A stretch of DNA of 64,000 bases from Melitaea cinxia (Eukaryota > Arthropoda > Insecta > Lepidoptera > Nymphalidae): contig NC_059416.1 of assembly GCF_905220565.1 (NCBI RefSeq), forward strand, positions 4,898,001 to 4,962,000, given 5' to 3'. Within the stretch, counting starts at the first letter, position 1. The number at the start of each line of letters is the position of its first letter. A program made the translations under genes and the position numbers. The notes beneath the pieces were generated by a model. It saw nothing but the letters and a program-made list of their open reading frames with translations. It had not been told where the DNA came from and made no database searches. This document shows, piece by piece, positions 32,821 to 43,707 of the stretch.

Positions 32821-32906
32821 AAAGTATTGGGGTAGGGCACGGCATAAATGTTGTACACATACATTTATTCGTTGCTGGCTTATTATAAACTGTATTTTAA
32901 GAATTG

Positions 32907-33077
32907 GGCCGAAGACGGGCAGCAGCGTCTTCGGTGCGACAAAGCCAGTACTGCGATCACCAACCCGCCTGCCCAGCGTGGTGACTATGGGCAAAACACA
33001 TGGGTTCACGTTCTTTTTGGCGTAAACTTGTGGAGGCCTGTGTCCAGCAGTGGACTGTATAGGCTGTAATGATGATG
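32907..33077 (+). repeat. RTE-tail repeat, 3' half
   Basis: GCCGAAGACGGGCAGCAGCG to GTCCAGCAGTGGACTG with an ATGATG tail. 5'-truncated copy of the family described at 7,188. The overlapping ORFs on both strands are not genes. Confidence 0.8.
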
Positions 33078-34217
33078 CTATAAAATTTTGCTATGTAATA
33101 TGAAATCAATGCTATATAATATGGCTTTATGGTTCTCAATGATATAAAATATAGCAGAATAGTATAAAGTAGTCAGAAATAAACTTTACAGTTTGCACTA
33201 AAATAATTTAAAACATTTATTTACAAATTAAATAAAACTTTAACAAAATTGCGTTAATTTTAATTACCTTAAATCATTTTTTTCTGTAAATCGTTTTGTT
33301 AAAAATATATTAAAGATTTTATTAATTAAAGTTTTTAATTTATAAATCACAACTAATACGAAAATAAATTCCATACAATCATAGTTTTTGGAAAAGATAA
33401 ATTATGAAATAGTTTTTAAATTATAATATTTTCCTGCTGATTCATTAATTAAATATATATTATTAAACTGATGTCATAAAATAAATAATTCAATTACTGA
33501 TTATCCTTAAGGTTATAAATACAGTTAATTATATACTTGTAATTAGAGCGCATTTTATTTATCTAAGTTCATATCTCACCAACATATAAATATAATATAA
33601 ATAATATCTAATGTAAATCTAATATGTAAAAGAATGTTTTTTATATTTATTTATTTTATTTATATACTACCATAAATTATTATAACACTAATGATAAATT
33701 CAACATAAAATAAAATTATGGGACAATTACTTCTACAATTTAATCACATATTTTATAAAAAAAAAATGCTTTCACTTTAAAAACCTTGATTCTTCGTGAT
33801 TTATCTTTAAGAAAAATATTCTACAAAGTTAATATAATTACCTCTTGACACATGTTTTATAAAATAAATTAAAAAAGAGTGAAAAGATTTTTCGATAAAA
33901 TTGGATTAAATTGTAGTTTGTTGTAATTATAGATTGAAACTTACGTAGTACGTGCGTACCTAAATTCATAGTTTCAAAAGTTCGTACTGTAAAAGTGGCA
34001 TTTCTTTTCTTTCTCACGGTCGGGACGCTAAGAGGCTACATTGATACAAAATTTTATTTACATACATCTTTCACCGTACAGTAATACATTCATATTGATA
34101 TTTTTGTTAAGTCAATATGTACAATTAGTTTCTCTATGAACAAGTTTGAAAAAAGAAAGTGATCGTGAACTCTAGCTAGCAATTTTCGCGAACATTTCGA
34201 TTATATCGAATGACACC
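33078..34217. other. No gene recognised; very AT-rich
   Basis: Long A/T tracts, no supportable features. Confidence 0.5.
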
Positions 34218-34654
34218 GTGCTAAGTGTGAAACTGATAAAATGTGATGATTTTGTATTTTGTCGGGTTATAGGGCCAAAATTAGAAATGTGTGTGTCAAT
34301 GAACCGAAACGATGTCAGATTTATTTTTCACGGTGAAGTGGAAACAAAACACGTAGGCGAAAATTTCTTGTCAATTTGTATTTATAAACTCTTTATGGTT
34401 ATCGTATGGATTTATAAATATGGATACCAATGCGTTTAAATGATTTTAGCATGTCATCTTTTATTTGCTCATACAAAGTGGAAGACAACTTACAAAGTAT
34501 ACGCCTTAGAATAACAGGTAAAAAAGGGTTAGTGCATACATACAAGATTACAGTTCATTCCAGAATTTTCATCTTCAGTATAAGATCCAATCCTAAAGAT
34601 AGTCCAAGAGTTTCTATACAATATGTGATTTCAAGTTATTTAGACGATTACTAA
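34218..34654 (+). other. Two overlapping short ORFs of unknown nature
   Basis: ORFs at 34,218-34,439 (73 aa) and 34,430-34,654 (74 aa) overlap by 10 nt in different frames. Their composition is more protein-like than most of the AT-rich background (mixed polar residues, e.g. GEVETKHVGENF and RITGKKGLVHTYK), and the DNA is not a repeat found elsewhere here. I recognise no domain. They could be one gene broken by a frameshift, or chance. Confidence 0.2.
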
Positions 34655-35042
34655 AGGATTGTAAACTATCTGTAATTTAGAGAGTGTAATAAAATACATA
34701 CGGGATAAAATAGGTTAGCATTTATGTTGATGTTCTATTCGTAATAAAAAGAAAAATGAATAAATTTAGGACTCCGGATTTATAAAATTTATGTACCTAC
34801 AAACATATTTCTATCGTCCCAATAAAAGCTATCTCTTAGTATGATTTAAAATCGTGTCTAGTCTTACAAATATTGCAAACTTTGTGAAAACGGTTGAATA
34901 CTTTACGCTACTCTTGTACGCAAAAATAATTTTCCTTCAGGATGTCAGTTCCTATGTTAATAATAATTCGTTAGATGGTAATTACTTGTAAGAAATAGAA
35001 GTGTTAAGTCTATTAAAGATAAAACTAAATTAATTTATATTT

Positions 35043-35345
35043 AACTAGCTGTATCCGCGACTTCATCCACGTGGAATTTAACAAAATAGTTATTTTTTAG
35101 TTCGCAGAGTTATAAAATAAAATCAAAAATCTATAATAAAAGCAGTCTAAGTTACTCCTTATTAAATAATCTATCTACTAGTGAAAGTCCCGTCAAAATC
35201 GATCGAGCCGTTTCTGAGATTAGTCGGAACAAACAGACAGACAGAAAAAAAAATCATAAAAAATGTTTTTTGCATAATTATGCATTTAGTTAAAAGCGGT
35301 TATTTTAATATTACAAACAGACACCCCAATTTTATTTATTTGTAT
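35043..35345 (+). repeat. AGCTGTGCCC-type repeat, near-full copy
   Basis: AACTAGCTGTATCCGCGACTTC to CACCCCAATTTTATTTATTTG, with CCCGTCAAAATCGATCGAGCC and CAGACAGACAG in the middle. Uninterrupted, so it helps define what is inserted in the 1,993 copy. Confidence 0.75.
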
Positions 35346-35589
35346 GACTAGGTCATCTACGCTATCAAAAGAAAGTATCGAGCTGTGACAGTAAAAATAA
35401 TGACTTAAAGATAAAAGTTGTTAAATCGAAATTGAGACTTCAAAACTGGGTGTTGCAAGCATTGGGACGACAAGTACAGTTTATTCTCGAAGTAACATAC
35501 AATCCTACGAAAAACATACCAAAATAACAGGTTGGTTAAAATAAAGAAAAATTCTCAGAAGGTTATAGTTTTAAAACAAATAACTCAAA

Positions 35590-35745
35590 ATGTTGTGCCG
35601 ATGTGCCAATGTGATGTTGCCCGTGTGATGCTCGCGTTGCCGACTTTACAACCCCAAGAGGCTCTGCTGTACTCACCACAGGAACACAACCCTATTTTAA
35701 CTCGTAATCGAGACTGCAAAACCAGGTGGTCTAAATATTTTACTA
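35590..35745 (+). repeat. GCCTGCAACACC repeat family, diverged fragment
   Basis: CGCGTTGCCGACTTTACAACC, CTCACCACAGGAACACAACC resemble the middle of the family at 54,470-54,735. The ORF at 35,532-35,777 crosses it and is not a gene. Confidence 0.4.
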
Positions 35746-36584
35746 AGAATTCCGTCCGTACACGACGAAATTATTAACACAATAATATAAATTTCTCAGA
35801 AAAACATAGGTACTAAAGAACAGATATTTAAACAAAAGTTTTTTCTCGGTTTCTTATAAATTCAAAACAATTAATAAAGCTGAAAGAGCTCCCTAAATAG
35901 AAGTAGAAAAATATATGTTTATAAAAAAAACAAATAACTCAAAACACGATGTAACCCACAATTGATAGAAAGTACAACACTTCCGTAAAAACAAAGACGC
36001 TACCCTTTGCAAATGTAACGGTAATTGTGGCAGTCAATTGTGTCTGCTGACAAAACAGTTGTTAATATGGGGATTAAATTTAATCCTATTAAACGCTGAA
36101 ATTTAGTTGCCGAAAAGACAAAGGATTGGACAGCTATAGGACACTCTCAACAAAGATGATTTTTAAAGACGATTGATGTTCCTATTCATAGTATTCAAGT
36201 TCTCGTAATAAGATAGTATTTAAGTGTTATAATAGTCTTGTACATTGTAACAATAGGAGACTATCTTTTGTCATAGAATAAACAATAAAATAGGCCATAA
36301 AAGTGTTATAGAAAATAAAAGCCACTGTTACACTATTTCAAGTTTTGCAGTACTCATCATTATTTAGACTATAAAGATGTTACCTTTGGTTTTTATGTAT
36401 GATATATGACTAAACCCCACAAATGTCGTTTTGAAACTTATTAGTAATTATTGGGAAGAATCGAAAGAAAGGTTCCTTTCACTCTAGACTCCAAATCCAG
36501 TTGTCATTTCAAAAAAAAACTATATCGTGTCATTGTAAAATAATTATTCGAAGGAGCTTTTAGCTCTTTTTTATTTGACTAGAC
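35746..36584. other. No gene or repeat recognised
   Basis: AT-rich. Nothing supported. Confidence 0.5.
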
Positions 36585-36775
36585 CGTTAGCGCAGTTTGT
36601 TTTGGCCCTGCTTTTTGCTCCGCGGGTTGCGGGTTCGAATCCCGCCTTATTCTGGGTGTAGTATTTGTATTTACATATGTATTATTTCAATGTATCTTAC
36701 CAATGTTGCTTACCATATGAACGAACATACGACGGTGTGTGTGAGTATAATTAAATTAATTAAAGCCTAGTTAAA
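36585..36775 (+). mobile_element. Second tRNA-derived SINE family
   Basis: Head GACCGTTAGCGCAGTTTG (A box) and GCGGGTTCGAATCCCGCC (B box and T-arm-like stem), then a body with TCTGGGTGTAGTATTTGTAT. The D/anticodon region does not fold as a normal tRNA, so this is a SINE head rather than a tRNA gene. Other copies: 24,000-24,195 and 50,870-51,045 (minus). Confidence 0.65.
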
Positions 36776-36778
36776 TGA

Positions 36779-37079
36779 CGCCGCGTTGGCGCAACGGTCA
36801 CAGCCATGTATTGTACCTGTTGCGCTGGCGGTTGCGCGTTCGATCCCCGCGCATGACAAACATTTGTATTGGCCATACAGGTGTTTGCCGTGGTCTGGGT
36901 GTTTGTGCAGTCCTTGTAGGTCTCCCCACCGTGCCTCGAAGAGCACGTTAAGCTGTCGGTCCCGGTTGTTATCATGTACACCTGATAGCGATCGTTACTC
37001 ATAGTAGGGAATATATCCGCCAACTCGCATTGGAGCAGCGTGGTGGATCCTTCTCCTACATGGGGAAAGAGGCCTATGA
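36779..37079 (+). mobile_element. Metulj-like SINE, 3' end shortened
   Basis: Full tRNA head and body, but ends at GAGGCCTATG without the usual AGTAGTGGGA...GGCTGAAG, and lacks AAGCTCTGA before the tail. A 7-bp direct repeat TAAATGA at 36,772-36,778 and 37,080-37,086 flanks it, so the shortened end may be how it inserted. Confidence 0.8.
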
Positions 37080-37129
37080 TAAATGAAATAGATTTTCAAT
37101 TTTGATTTTTTCTAAACTAAAGAACGGTC

Positions 37130-37250
37130 CGCCTTAGGCGGTTACCGTAGGTTATGCACGTCTGTAAAACTAGGACTACCAGGAACTATAGCCTTACCTT
37201 ACTCACCACTGCACTGGAACAAAACACTACTTGGGCAGTAGTATTGGGCT
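37130..37250 (+). repeat. GCCTGCAACACC repeat family fragment
   Basis: GGCGGTTACCGTAGGTTATG, ACGTCTGTAAAACTAGG, CTTACTCACCACTGCACTGG match the family in order. Confidence 0.5.
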
Positions 37251-37608
37251 TTGATATTAGTTTTTTTTTTTTATTAAAATCTAAAACTGTAAGATAATAT
37301 GAAACACACTAAAATTAGGAGCTTTGAGCTGACCTTCTGTTTTCGCTGTGTTCATTTTAATGTAGTTTCAGCTTTTAAATATTATTTACAGAAAAAAAAT
37401 CAGCTCATCAGTAACAATTACGATTTTATGTTTTAGAAATTAAGCCATTTTTAAATTGATTTTAATACATTTTTAGTATTATAAATAATGATGAAAATAA
37501 TTTATAGTAAATATTCTAAAAAATATATGTAATTTACTCGTAATTTAATTTCAATTTATAATTTTTGTGCATTTTATATAACCTAAAATTATTATTATAT
37601 AATAATTA
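37251..37608. other. No gene recognised
   Basis: AT-rich. Nothing supported. Confidence 0.5.
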
Positions 37609-38563
37609 ACGGCCGAACCCAATATTCAATCTAAAGATAGAGATAGGTAGTTATCATCGACTGCTAATAACTAACTAACTATCTATCCTTTGTACTTGTC
37701 CCAATAATTCGGATAGGGGACTACTATCTCCAGTTAGCTGTAGATAGACCGGCTACCTGAGCTCTCCCTTACATTCCAGTATACGCAGCGTCACAGACGG
37801 CCTCAGTTGTGTTACATAGATGTTTTGTAGTATTTAAATTTGTCATAAAAATTTTATTCATATTAAAGTAATCTTGTTTTATAAAAATATGAACAAATTA
37901 ATTTTTACACAGACTTTTTAATTTATAATAAATGATATTATTTTAATATGGAATGTACGGTAAATCTAGTAACGGAACTTTTTAACACAACACGACAAGA
38001 CGCTACGAGGCTATTACGCTTTATTGAATCGTCGTTTCGTTTGAATTTGTATAATTATACAAATCATTGCAAATTATACAATCATTCACCAAATTGTTTG
38101 TTTTATTCACAAGATGAGTAAAATAAGTATTATTTCAGAAGAAACTTATTATTTTTATTCAATTAATTGTTGCAAAAGAGCAATATCACTTGAACTGCTA
38201 CTTGATCTTGAGTCTGCCATTATTTTTTACTCGAAATTAATTTTATTTTAAACAAAGAACATACTTTTGCAATTAATAAATCTTAGTTATCCCCCGAAAA
38301 CTATAGATCGGATATTGTTGTTACTAAAGATAACCAACGTTACTGACAGATAGAACTCTATTGTTATTGGGACGCTTAAACTGTAATTTTCATACGAACT
38401 GTTTCTCTGGTAAGCTATCCTCCCTCTCGTCGATAGATAGCTTTGAAGGATAAGATTGCCTATCGTCGACAAGTTTATTGGGTCAGTAAAATGAATGATA
38501 GACAGATATTTCTGTCTCTAGTAGGACATAACCAGAGATAGACTGAATATTGGGTTAGGCCGT
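37609..38563. mobile_element. 955-bp inverted-repeat DNA transposon, non-autonomous
   Basis: Left end ACGGCCGAACCCAATATTCA and right end TGAATATTGGGTTAGGCCGT are inverted complements over ~26 bp with a few mismatches. Both outer flanks are TA (37,607-37,608 and 38,564-38,565), fitting a TA target duplication. The sub-terminal regions are rich in GATAG/CTATC. No transposase ORF. The superfamily is not determined; the TA flank suggests Tc1/mariner-like mobilisation but other TWA-type families are possible. Confidence 0.75.
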
Positions 38564-38565
38564 TA

Positions 38566-39744
38566 GTTTATTACGCAATGTGCCTGCAAAAACCTAAACC
38601 TATAGGAAAAGATGGAACCTAACATCTTTATGTCTTTTTATAGTAACTTGGGTAAAGTAAATGCGCATACTAAAATGCATTGAATATGTGATTCAAGACA
38701 ACACATTAACTAGACATATTACAATTAGAAACTCTATAAAATATATTAGAAATCTTGTATGACGACGTATGACATCATCCATTTTTAACTACCACTAAAA
38801 AACTATGTTCTTTACAGCTAAAAAAAGAACGCAGGTAAGAATGACATCTTATTGTTTAGATGAATAAAAATTGTGGATTGAATTTTTGTTGCAAACAACA
38901 AAGCTGCAAAGATTTACTCTAAAACTTTTATGAGTGGAAAGTAAGGTCAAAGCAAAACGTTGAGTTAGAGTTCTTCCAAACATCGCATTCTTTGCGTGTT
39001 AAAAATAGATAAACCTTAACTCTTTAATGATAACTGTAAAAAACTTCTTTATTTTGTATTTTGTCTTTTCTGTAATTTTTTTTCTGTCCCAACAATATTG
39101 TCACATGGTAACCCTAATTTTCAGTAATAAAAAAGTTCATTATCTTAAACGCATTTTATATTATGCCAACAAACCTAATTCCCGTATAGATAAAAAATCA
39201 CCATTGAAATGTTAAGGGTTAACTCTTTTTTTAATTTCAGCTCGTTTTTTAAGCTGTCGGCAACGGTTTTGTATCAACGTTTATACTATTTGAACAATGG
39301 TTTCTTATGTATTGATTTCTTTGTCTTACAAATTTATTTCGGAATGTCAAAATTGGTTTTTACCTATCGAGTAATAAATGAGGTTTTATATGTAAAGTTT
39401 TGTATTCTAAAATACTAGCTGTTCCACGCGGTTTCATCTGCGCTTATATAATTTTACGTTAATTTTGTTGTCGTATTATGTTACATATGTACGTGTTATA
39501 GCTGTGTGTAAAATTAATTAAAAAATAAATTTTATTTTTCATTCTTTATATTCTTGACAGATTTGGTAGATTTGGTGTTAGTCTGTCTACGGAATTCCTG
39601 TCATGTGGTAGTAGAACAGCAATATAAATCATTTTGTTTCAATCAAAAAGAAGTCAAGTCTGTTCTTCTTCAATTTCCATCGACAAGTAAAATGAGAACA
39701 TCATAAACATAATCGAAGTTAATAAAATACGCCGTAATAATTGA
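38566..39744. other. No gene recognised
   Basis: AT-rich. At 39,418-39,480 CTAGCTGTTCCACGCGGTTTC is the edge of an AGCTGTGCCC-like repeat. Short ORFs at 39,027 and 39,209 are low-complexity. Confidence 0.45.
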
Positions 39745-39922
39745 GGACTAGCTGTGCCTCGCGATTTTACCAGTGTTGACTTGATGAACAAATATTATAG
39801 CCTTCTTCGGTAAACGGACATCTAACACAAAAACAATTTTTCAATTCAAACCGAAAGCATAGATTATGAGATTAGAACGTTTAAGCAAACAAACAACTCC
39901 TTAGCTTTATAATATTAGTATC
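39745..39922 (+). repeat. AGCTGTGCC/TAGCTTTATAATATTAGTAT-type repeat
   Basis: ACTAGCTGTGCCTCGCGATT, CAATTTTTCAATTCAAACCG, AACAAACAACTCCTTAGC and TTTATAATATTAGTAT: an abundant lepidopteran LINE/SINE tail. The RTE-tail repeat starts directly after it. Confidence 0.65.
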
Positions 39923-39924
39923 AC

Positions 39925-40262
39925 TTCTGCCTATCGCAGTCCACTGTTTGTCATAGGCCTCCACTAGTTTGCGCCAAAAATCGCAAAGTCATGTGTTTTG
40001 CCCATAGTCACCACGCTGGGCAGACGGGTTGGTGACCAAAGAGTGGCTTTGTCTCATCGAAGACCCTGCTGCCCGTCTTCGGCCTGTGTGTTTCTAAGAC
40101 AGTAGTTGGATGGCTATCCCGCCATCGGTCGGCTTTATAACTTCCAACTTTCCAAGGTGGTAGTGGAACTGTGTTATCCCTTGGTGGCCTCTTCACACCA
40201 CCACACACACCCACGGGAAGATAGGGGTGGCTATATTTTTTACTGCCGTAGCTACACAGCAT
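39925..40262 (-). repeat. RTE-tail repeat, near-full copy
   Basis: Minus-orientation match to the 7,188 copy over its whole length, with an expanded CACACCACCACACACACCC in the CACCC block. The 84-codon ORF across it is a repeat artefact. Confidence 0.8.
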
Positions 40263-40289
40263 TATAATATTAGTATAATATATAATTTA

Positions 40290-40455
40290 AAAACTACATG
40301 TCACTCTCGCTTTAATTAAAATGGTACCACAGGGCTTGCACATAATTTCTAATATAAAAAGAGTCATCAAAATCAGTACTTCCAGTTATGAGATAGTACA
40401 GTCGAGTTGAGACCTTTTTACTTTTTTTGTGAAGTCGATTAAAAAGTTTTTTAAA
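40290..40455 (-). mobile_element. MITE-like family, one end
   Basis: AAAAAGAGTCATCAAAATCAG and TTTTTTTGTGAAGTCGATT match the family's distal end. Hairpin end absent. Confidence 0.5.
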
Positions 40456-40459
40456 TTGA

Positions 40460-40690
40460 CCAGGGCGGCAAACAACCTAACGGTACGGTACACCTAATGG
40501 TAAGCGGTTACCGTACCCCACGCCTGCAAAACCAGAAGCAAACGCGTTGCTGACCCTCCCCAGGAGTTCTCTACCTTACTCACCATAGAAACACAACACT
40601 ACATGAGAGTAATATTATGAAGTTGTGGTCTAATGTAAGGTTGAGGTAATTTCTCAATCGGGTTGTTCCAACTATCTCCCTTTGTGACCT
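40460..40690 (+). repeat. GCCTGCAACACC repeat family, diverged copy
   Basis: GGTAAGCGGTTACCGTACCC, ACGCCTGCAAAACCAGAAGC, CCAGGAGTTCTCTACC, CTCACCATAGAAACACAACAC, in the same order as the 54,470 copy. Confidence 0.65.
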
Positions 40691-40729
40691 ACCTCAAAAA
40701 GTGTGATGAATATTGTAAGTTTACAGTAT

Positions 40730-41102
40730 ATGAAATGCCGTGTGGTGTCGGCCGAGTAGAATAGCACCACCCTCTTTCTTCCCGTGGGGGGTTGTAAAGG
40801 CGATCGAGGACCTGACTCAAAATCATAAGGGTCCTAGAGAAGGAAAACTTCATTTGAAACCCGGAATGGGTCTCCGTCAAGCATTCGTGGCATAGCTCTA
40901 AAATGCGAAAGATTCCTGCAGCCGAACTGGCTCCACGCGTATCGACCCGTCGTTCCTGTGGGACTAGCCAGTGAGATCGAGAGGGTGGCGCAGAGCTTAG
41001 GCAACTCTGGGCTTTCCCGAAGAGTGTCCTAAGCGACATAGTGTCTGTCTGACACTATCTAAGCCGTCTGTAATAGACGGACTAAGGCCAATGATGATGA
41101 TG
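40730..41102 (+). repeat. Second LINE-tail family with 3' stem-loop and ATG tail
   Basis: Head resembles the RTE-tail family (CACCCTCTTTCTTCCCGTG), then diverges. The end is GACGGACTAAGGCCAATGATGATGATGA. Directly before it is a stem-loop at 41,064-41,080, CCGTCTG-TAA-TAGACGG. A second 3' end of this family lies at 53,940-54,038. Confidence 0.65.
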
Positions 41103-41439
41103 ACAGTGTATGAAAATATGCAAACCATCTAGTGAAGACTAAGTTGAACGAGTTTTCTTCTCACTTGTGTATTTCCTTACGCAACTGAGTTTTCCTCGGT
41201 CATTTCTCCAGGTTCGTTCACGCCTGATGCACTACAGCTTGCACGCGAAGAAAATAAATTATTTATTTTCTTTCATGTCATTTATGTAAGTGTTAGAATT
41301 TTATTACAATGCTGTTAATTTGGTTTATGTTTTATTAGTTTATACAACTTATTTTTGTTTTTAATACATATGACAGTAACACGTGTACATAGGTCTCTTA
41401 ATGAGGAATGATGAATTCTGGGTGATAAAACTGATGTTT

Positions 41440-41680
41440 TTAACCAACTTCAAAAAGGAGGGGATTCTCAATTTGACCTTCTTTTTTTGTTGGAAAGGAG
41501 ATATTCCAAGAGTAGTGCCCTGATAAGGAAACCAGGATCTGATGTTGGCATCCCAGAGAAATCGAGAAGAACCTTCGAAAATGTTTTTTTTTTTTGTATA
41601 CTTACATAGTATTACTTGTCGATGTCATTGAAGTCGGTTTTTTTTTGTCGTTTGCGAGAAAACACAATTATTTAACTTTC
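41440..41680 (+). mobile_element. MITE-like element, internally deleted (~240 bp)
   Basis: AACCAACTTCAAAAAGGAGG to TTGAAGTCGG, T-run, GTTTGCGAGAAAAC and ACAATTAT. The core GTTGGAAAGGAGATATTCC is kept. One arm of the terminal hairpin has mutated (GAAAAC instead of GCAAAC). Confidence 0.65.
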
Positions 41681-41924
41681 TAATCTCTCTTAACCTGATA
41701 ATAACGGGTACAAAAAATATGTTTTTCTCTAGAAGAATAGCTAAATAAACTAAACTGAGTCTCTTATACATTTTTTGCCTATTTTTGGAGAAACAGGCTC
41801 TTTGAGTGTAACACAATACTGTCACTGTCTGATCCAATGTAGATACTAAAAATATAATACACTGACTATAATACACTGAAACTAATCTTCACTAATATTA
41901 TTTCATTTTTTGCTTGTTTGTAAG
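41681..41924. other. No gene recognised
   Basis: AT-rich spacer; nothing supported. Confidence 0.5.
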
Positions 41925-42075
41925 GAATAAACTATGATAGTAGTGGATTGATTTTTAAAATTATTTCACCAGAGTTCTCCATTATCACTGAGTGATATGA
42001 GCTCATTTTCAAAGAAGGAATCGGAAATGTCTAAATCGTATAGTCCATGCGGGCGAAGCCACGACTCAAAGCTAG
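41925..42075 (+). repeat. Helitron-like 3' end ending in CTAG
   Basis: GGATTGATTTTTAAAATTATTTCACC and the end GCGGGCGAAGCCACGACTCAAAG-CTAG-T are typical lepidopteran Helitron/LINE-tail sequence. No start is recognisable. Confidence 0.5.
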
Positions 42076-42439
42076 TAAGTTATAATTCAATGAAAACGTA
42101 TTAAGTTTCGAATAAAAACTAGTCTAAGAGAAAAAAAATTCGCATTGTTACAAAAATACTACAACGTTTGAAAGCTATTTAATAATACATCACTTGACCT
42201 CCGCAAATAATGATTATTTATCGGCTTTAAGTTTAGCGGCCTGGTCGCACCTAAGTAATTACCATGTTATATAAATACGGACGTGGATTCAAACTACCGG
42301 ACTTTAACAGTGTGAATATTAAGTAAATAATGCTTAAAAATATCCAACTGTTGGCTTCGGTTGGGTATCTGCAAAAAGTACGAACAAAAATAATATACAT
42401 AAATAAATCTAGCTGTCCAGGCGAATTTCGTACCGCCAT

Positions 42440-42575
42440 ATGTATTTTTCTGATAGCGATGGTTACTCATATATCCGCCAAGCGCCAACCCGCATTTGAG
42501 CAGAGGTGGATTAAGCTCTGATTTTTCTCCTACATGAGGAATGTCCAGCAGTGCGACATTACAGGCTGAAGCATA
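42440..42575 (+). mobile_element. Metulj-like SINE, diverged 3' part
   Basis: GATAGCGATGGTTACTCATA, CCAACCCGCATTTGAGCAG, TTAAGCTCTGATTTTTCTCC, GTCCAGCAGTGCGACATTAC, AGGCTGAAGC. The tRNA head is lost. Confidence 0.65.
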
Positions 42576-43269
42576 TATATATTTTTTGGTGAATTTATCA
42601 TTTTTTAGTCTTTTTTGCAAAACTCGTGATGATAATAACAAACAAAAGAAAAAAAATATCCAATTTGGTTTTGGAAGTTATGTGCGTACATACATTTCGA
42701 CGGTTCATTTAACATTTGCATCACGACTTTTATTCGTTTTGAACATATTTTTCATGCTTTTAAGTTCTTGAAAAATTTAATTTTGATATTAGTTTATGAT
42801 TTTTTTTTTACTTATCACATTTTGAAGCGAATCTCAAGAAGGTCTCTGCGAACAATAGCCTATAGAATTAGGCTTGGAATCATCGCTTGCTAAATTGGCG
42901 TTAATGTTTGTCTTTAAGCTCGTTATACCGTAAACATTAAAATCATTGTCAATTTTTTTTGTGCAGTAATATATGACCAAAACGACAGTATACGAAAACA
43001 ATTAAGTATTGTTTTGTTTGAATACAGGTACATAAAGATTATGGTTAGTCTTAAATAAAAATTGCTATATAGCTATAAATAATGTTTTATATTGAATATA
43101 AACAGAATTACAAGCACATAAAAAGTTCGCTTTATGATATATATCTGTATTTAATTTTTAGATTTATTTTATTTTTATTAGCAGTTGTACTGGGCTAAGT
43201 AACAACATATTTTGTGATAACTTTGTGTATTATAAAGTGCAAGTATGTGTGTGTTTTTTACACATTGAA
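42576..43269. other. No gene or repeat recognised
   Basis: AT-rich. Nothing supported. Confidence 0.5.
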
Positions 43270-43600
43270 GATAGTGTAGTTTTCATATCAAGGGCATGCG
43301 AACGGTCCACTCGAGGGCAAGCGGAAGCCTCAGTTTATGAATCTCTGCAACACCAGGAGCATTGCAAACACTTTGTCAACCCTAACTCCGAATCATTTCA
43401 CGAGCTCGTCTACGTTACCATAAGAAAAACACCAGCAAAAAAGTGACGTACACGTGACGATCAGCAGTAAGTTTGGTGGTAAAATTATACCGTAGCCTAT
43501 GGACCCTTGCAACACCAGGGACATACCAAGAGCGTTGCCCACCCTACCTCCAACCCTCCTCGGATATTCTGTGCCCCAGTCCGGTTTCTTCAAATTTTAA
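43270..43600 (+). repeat. Two tandem diverged GCCTGCAACACC repeat copies
   Basis: CTCTGCAACACCAGGAGCATTG at ~43,343 and CTTGCAACACCAGGGACATACC at ~43,507, each followed by CCAACC/CCACCC and CTCCGA/CTCCAACC blocks. Two partial copies lie head to tail. Confidence 0.55.
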
Positions 43601-43707
43601 GTTGGATAGTCATTGCTGTGCCCTTCTTCAATAGTTAGTTGATCGTGGTACCTACTTTGTTGTTCTTATTTTTTTACGTTAAAACTCGTTCATTTGTTCT
43701 TGAGTTT

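Noticed and set aside
36585..36660. Functional tRNA gene
   Set aside because: A and B boxes are present, but the D/anticodon region cannot form a normal cloverleaf and the sequence recurs with a SINE body at 24,000 and 50,870.
40689..41039. 116-codon minus ORF
   Set aside because: Lies wholly in the second LINE-tail repeat on the antisense strand; not preserved elsewhere.
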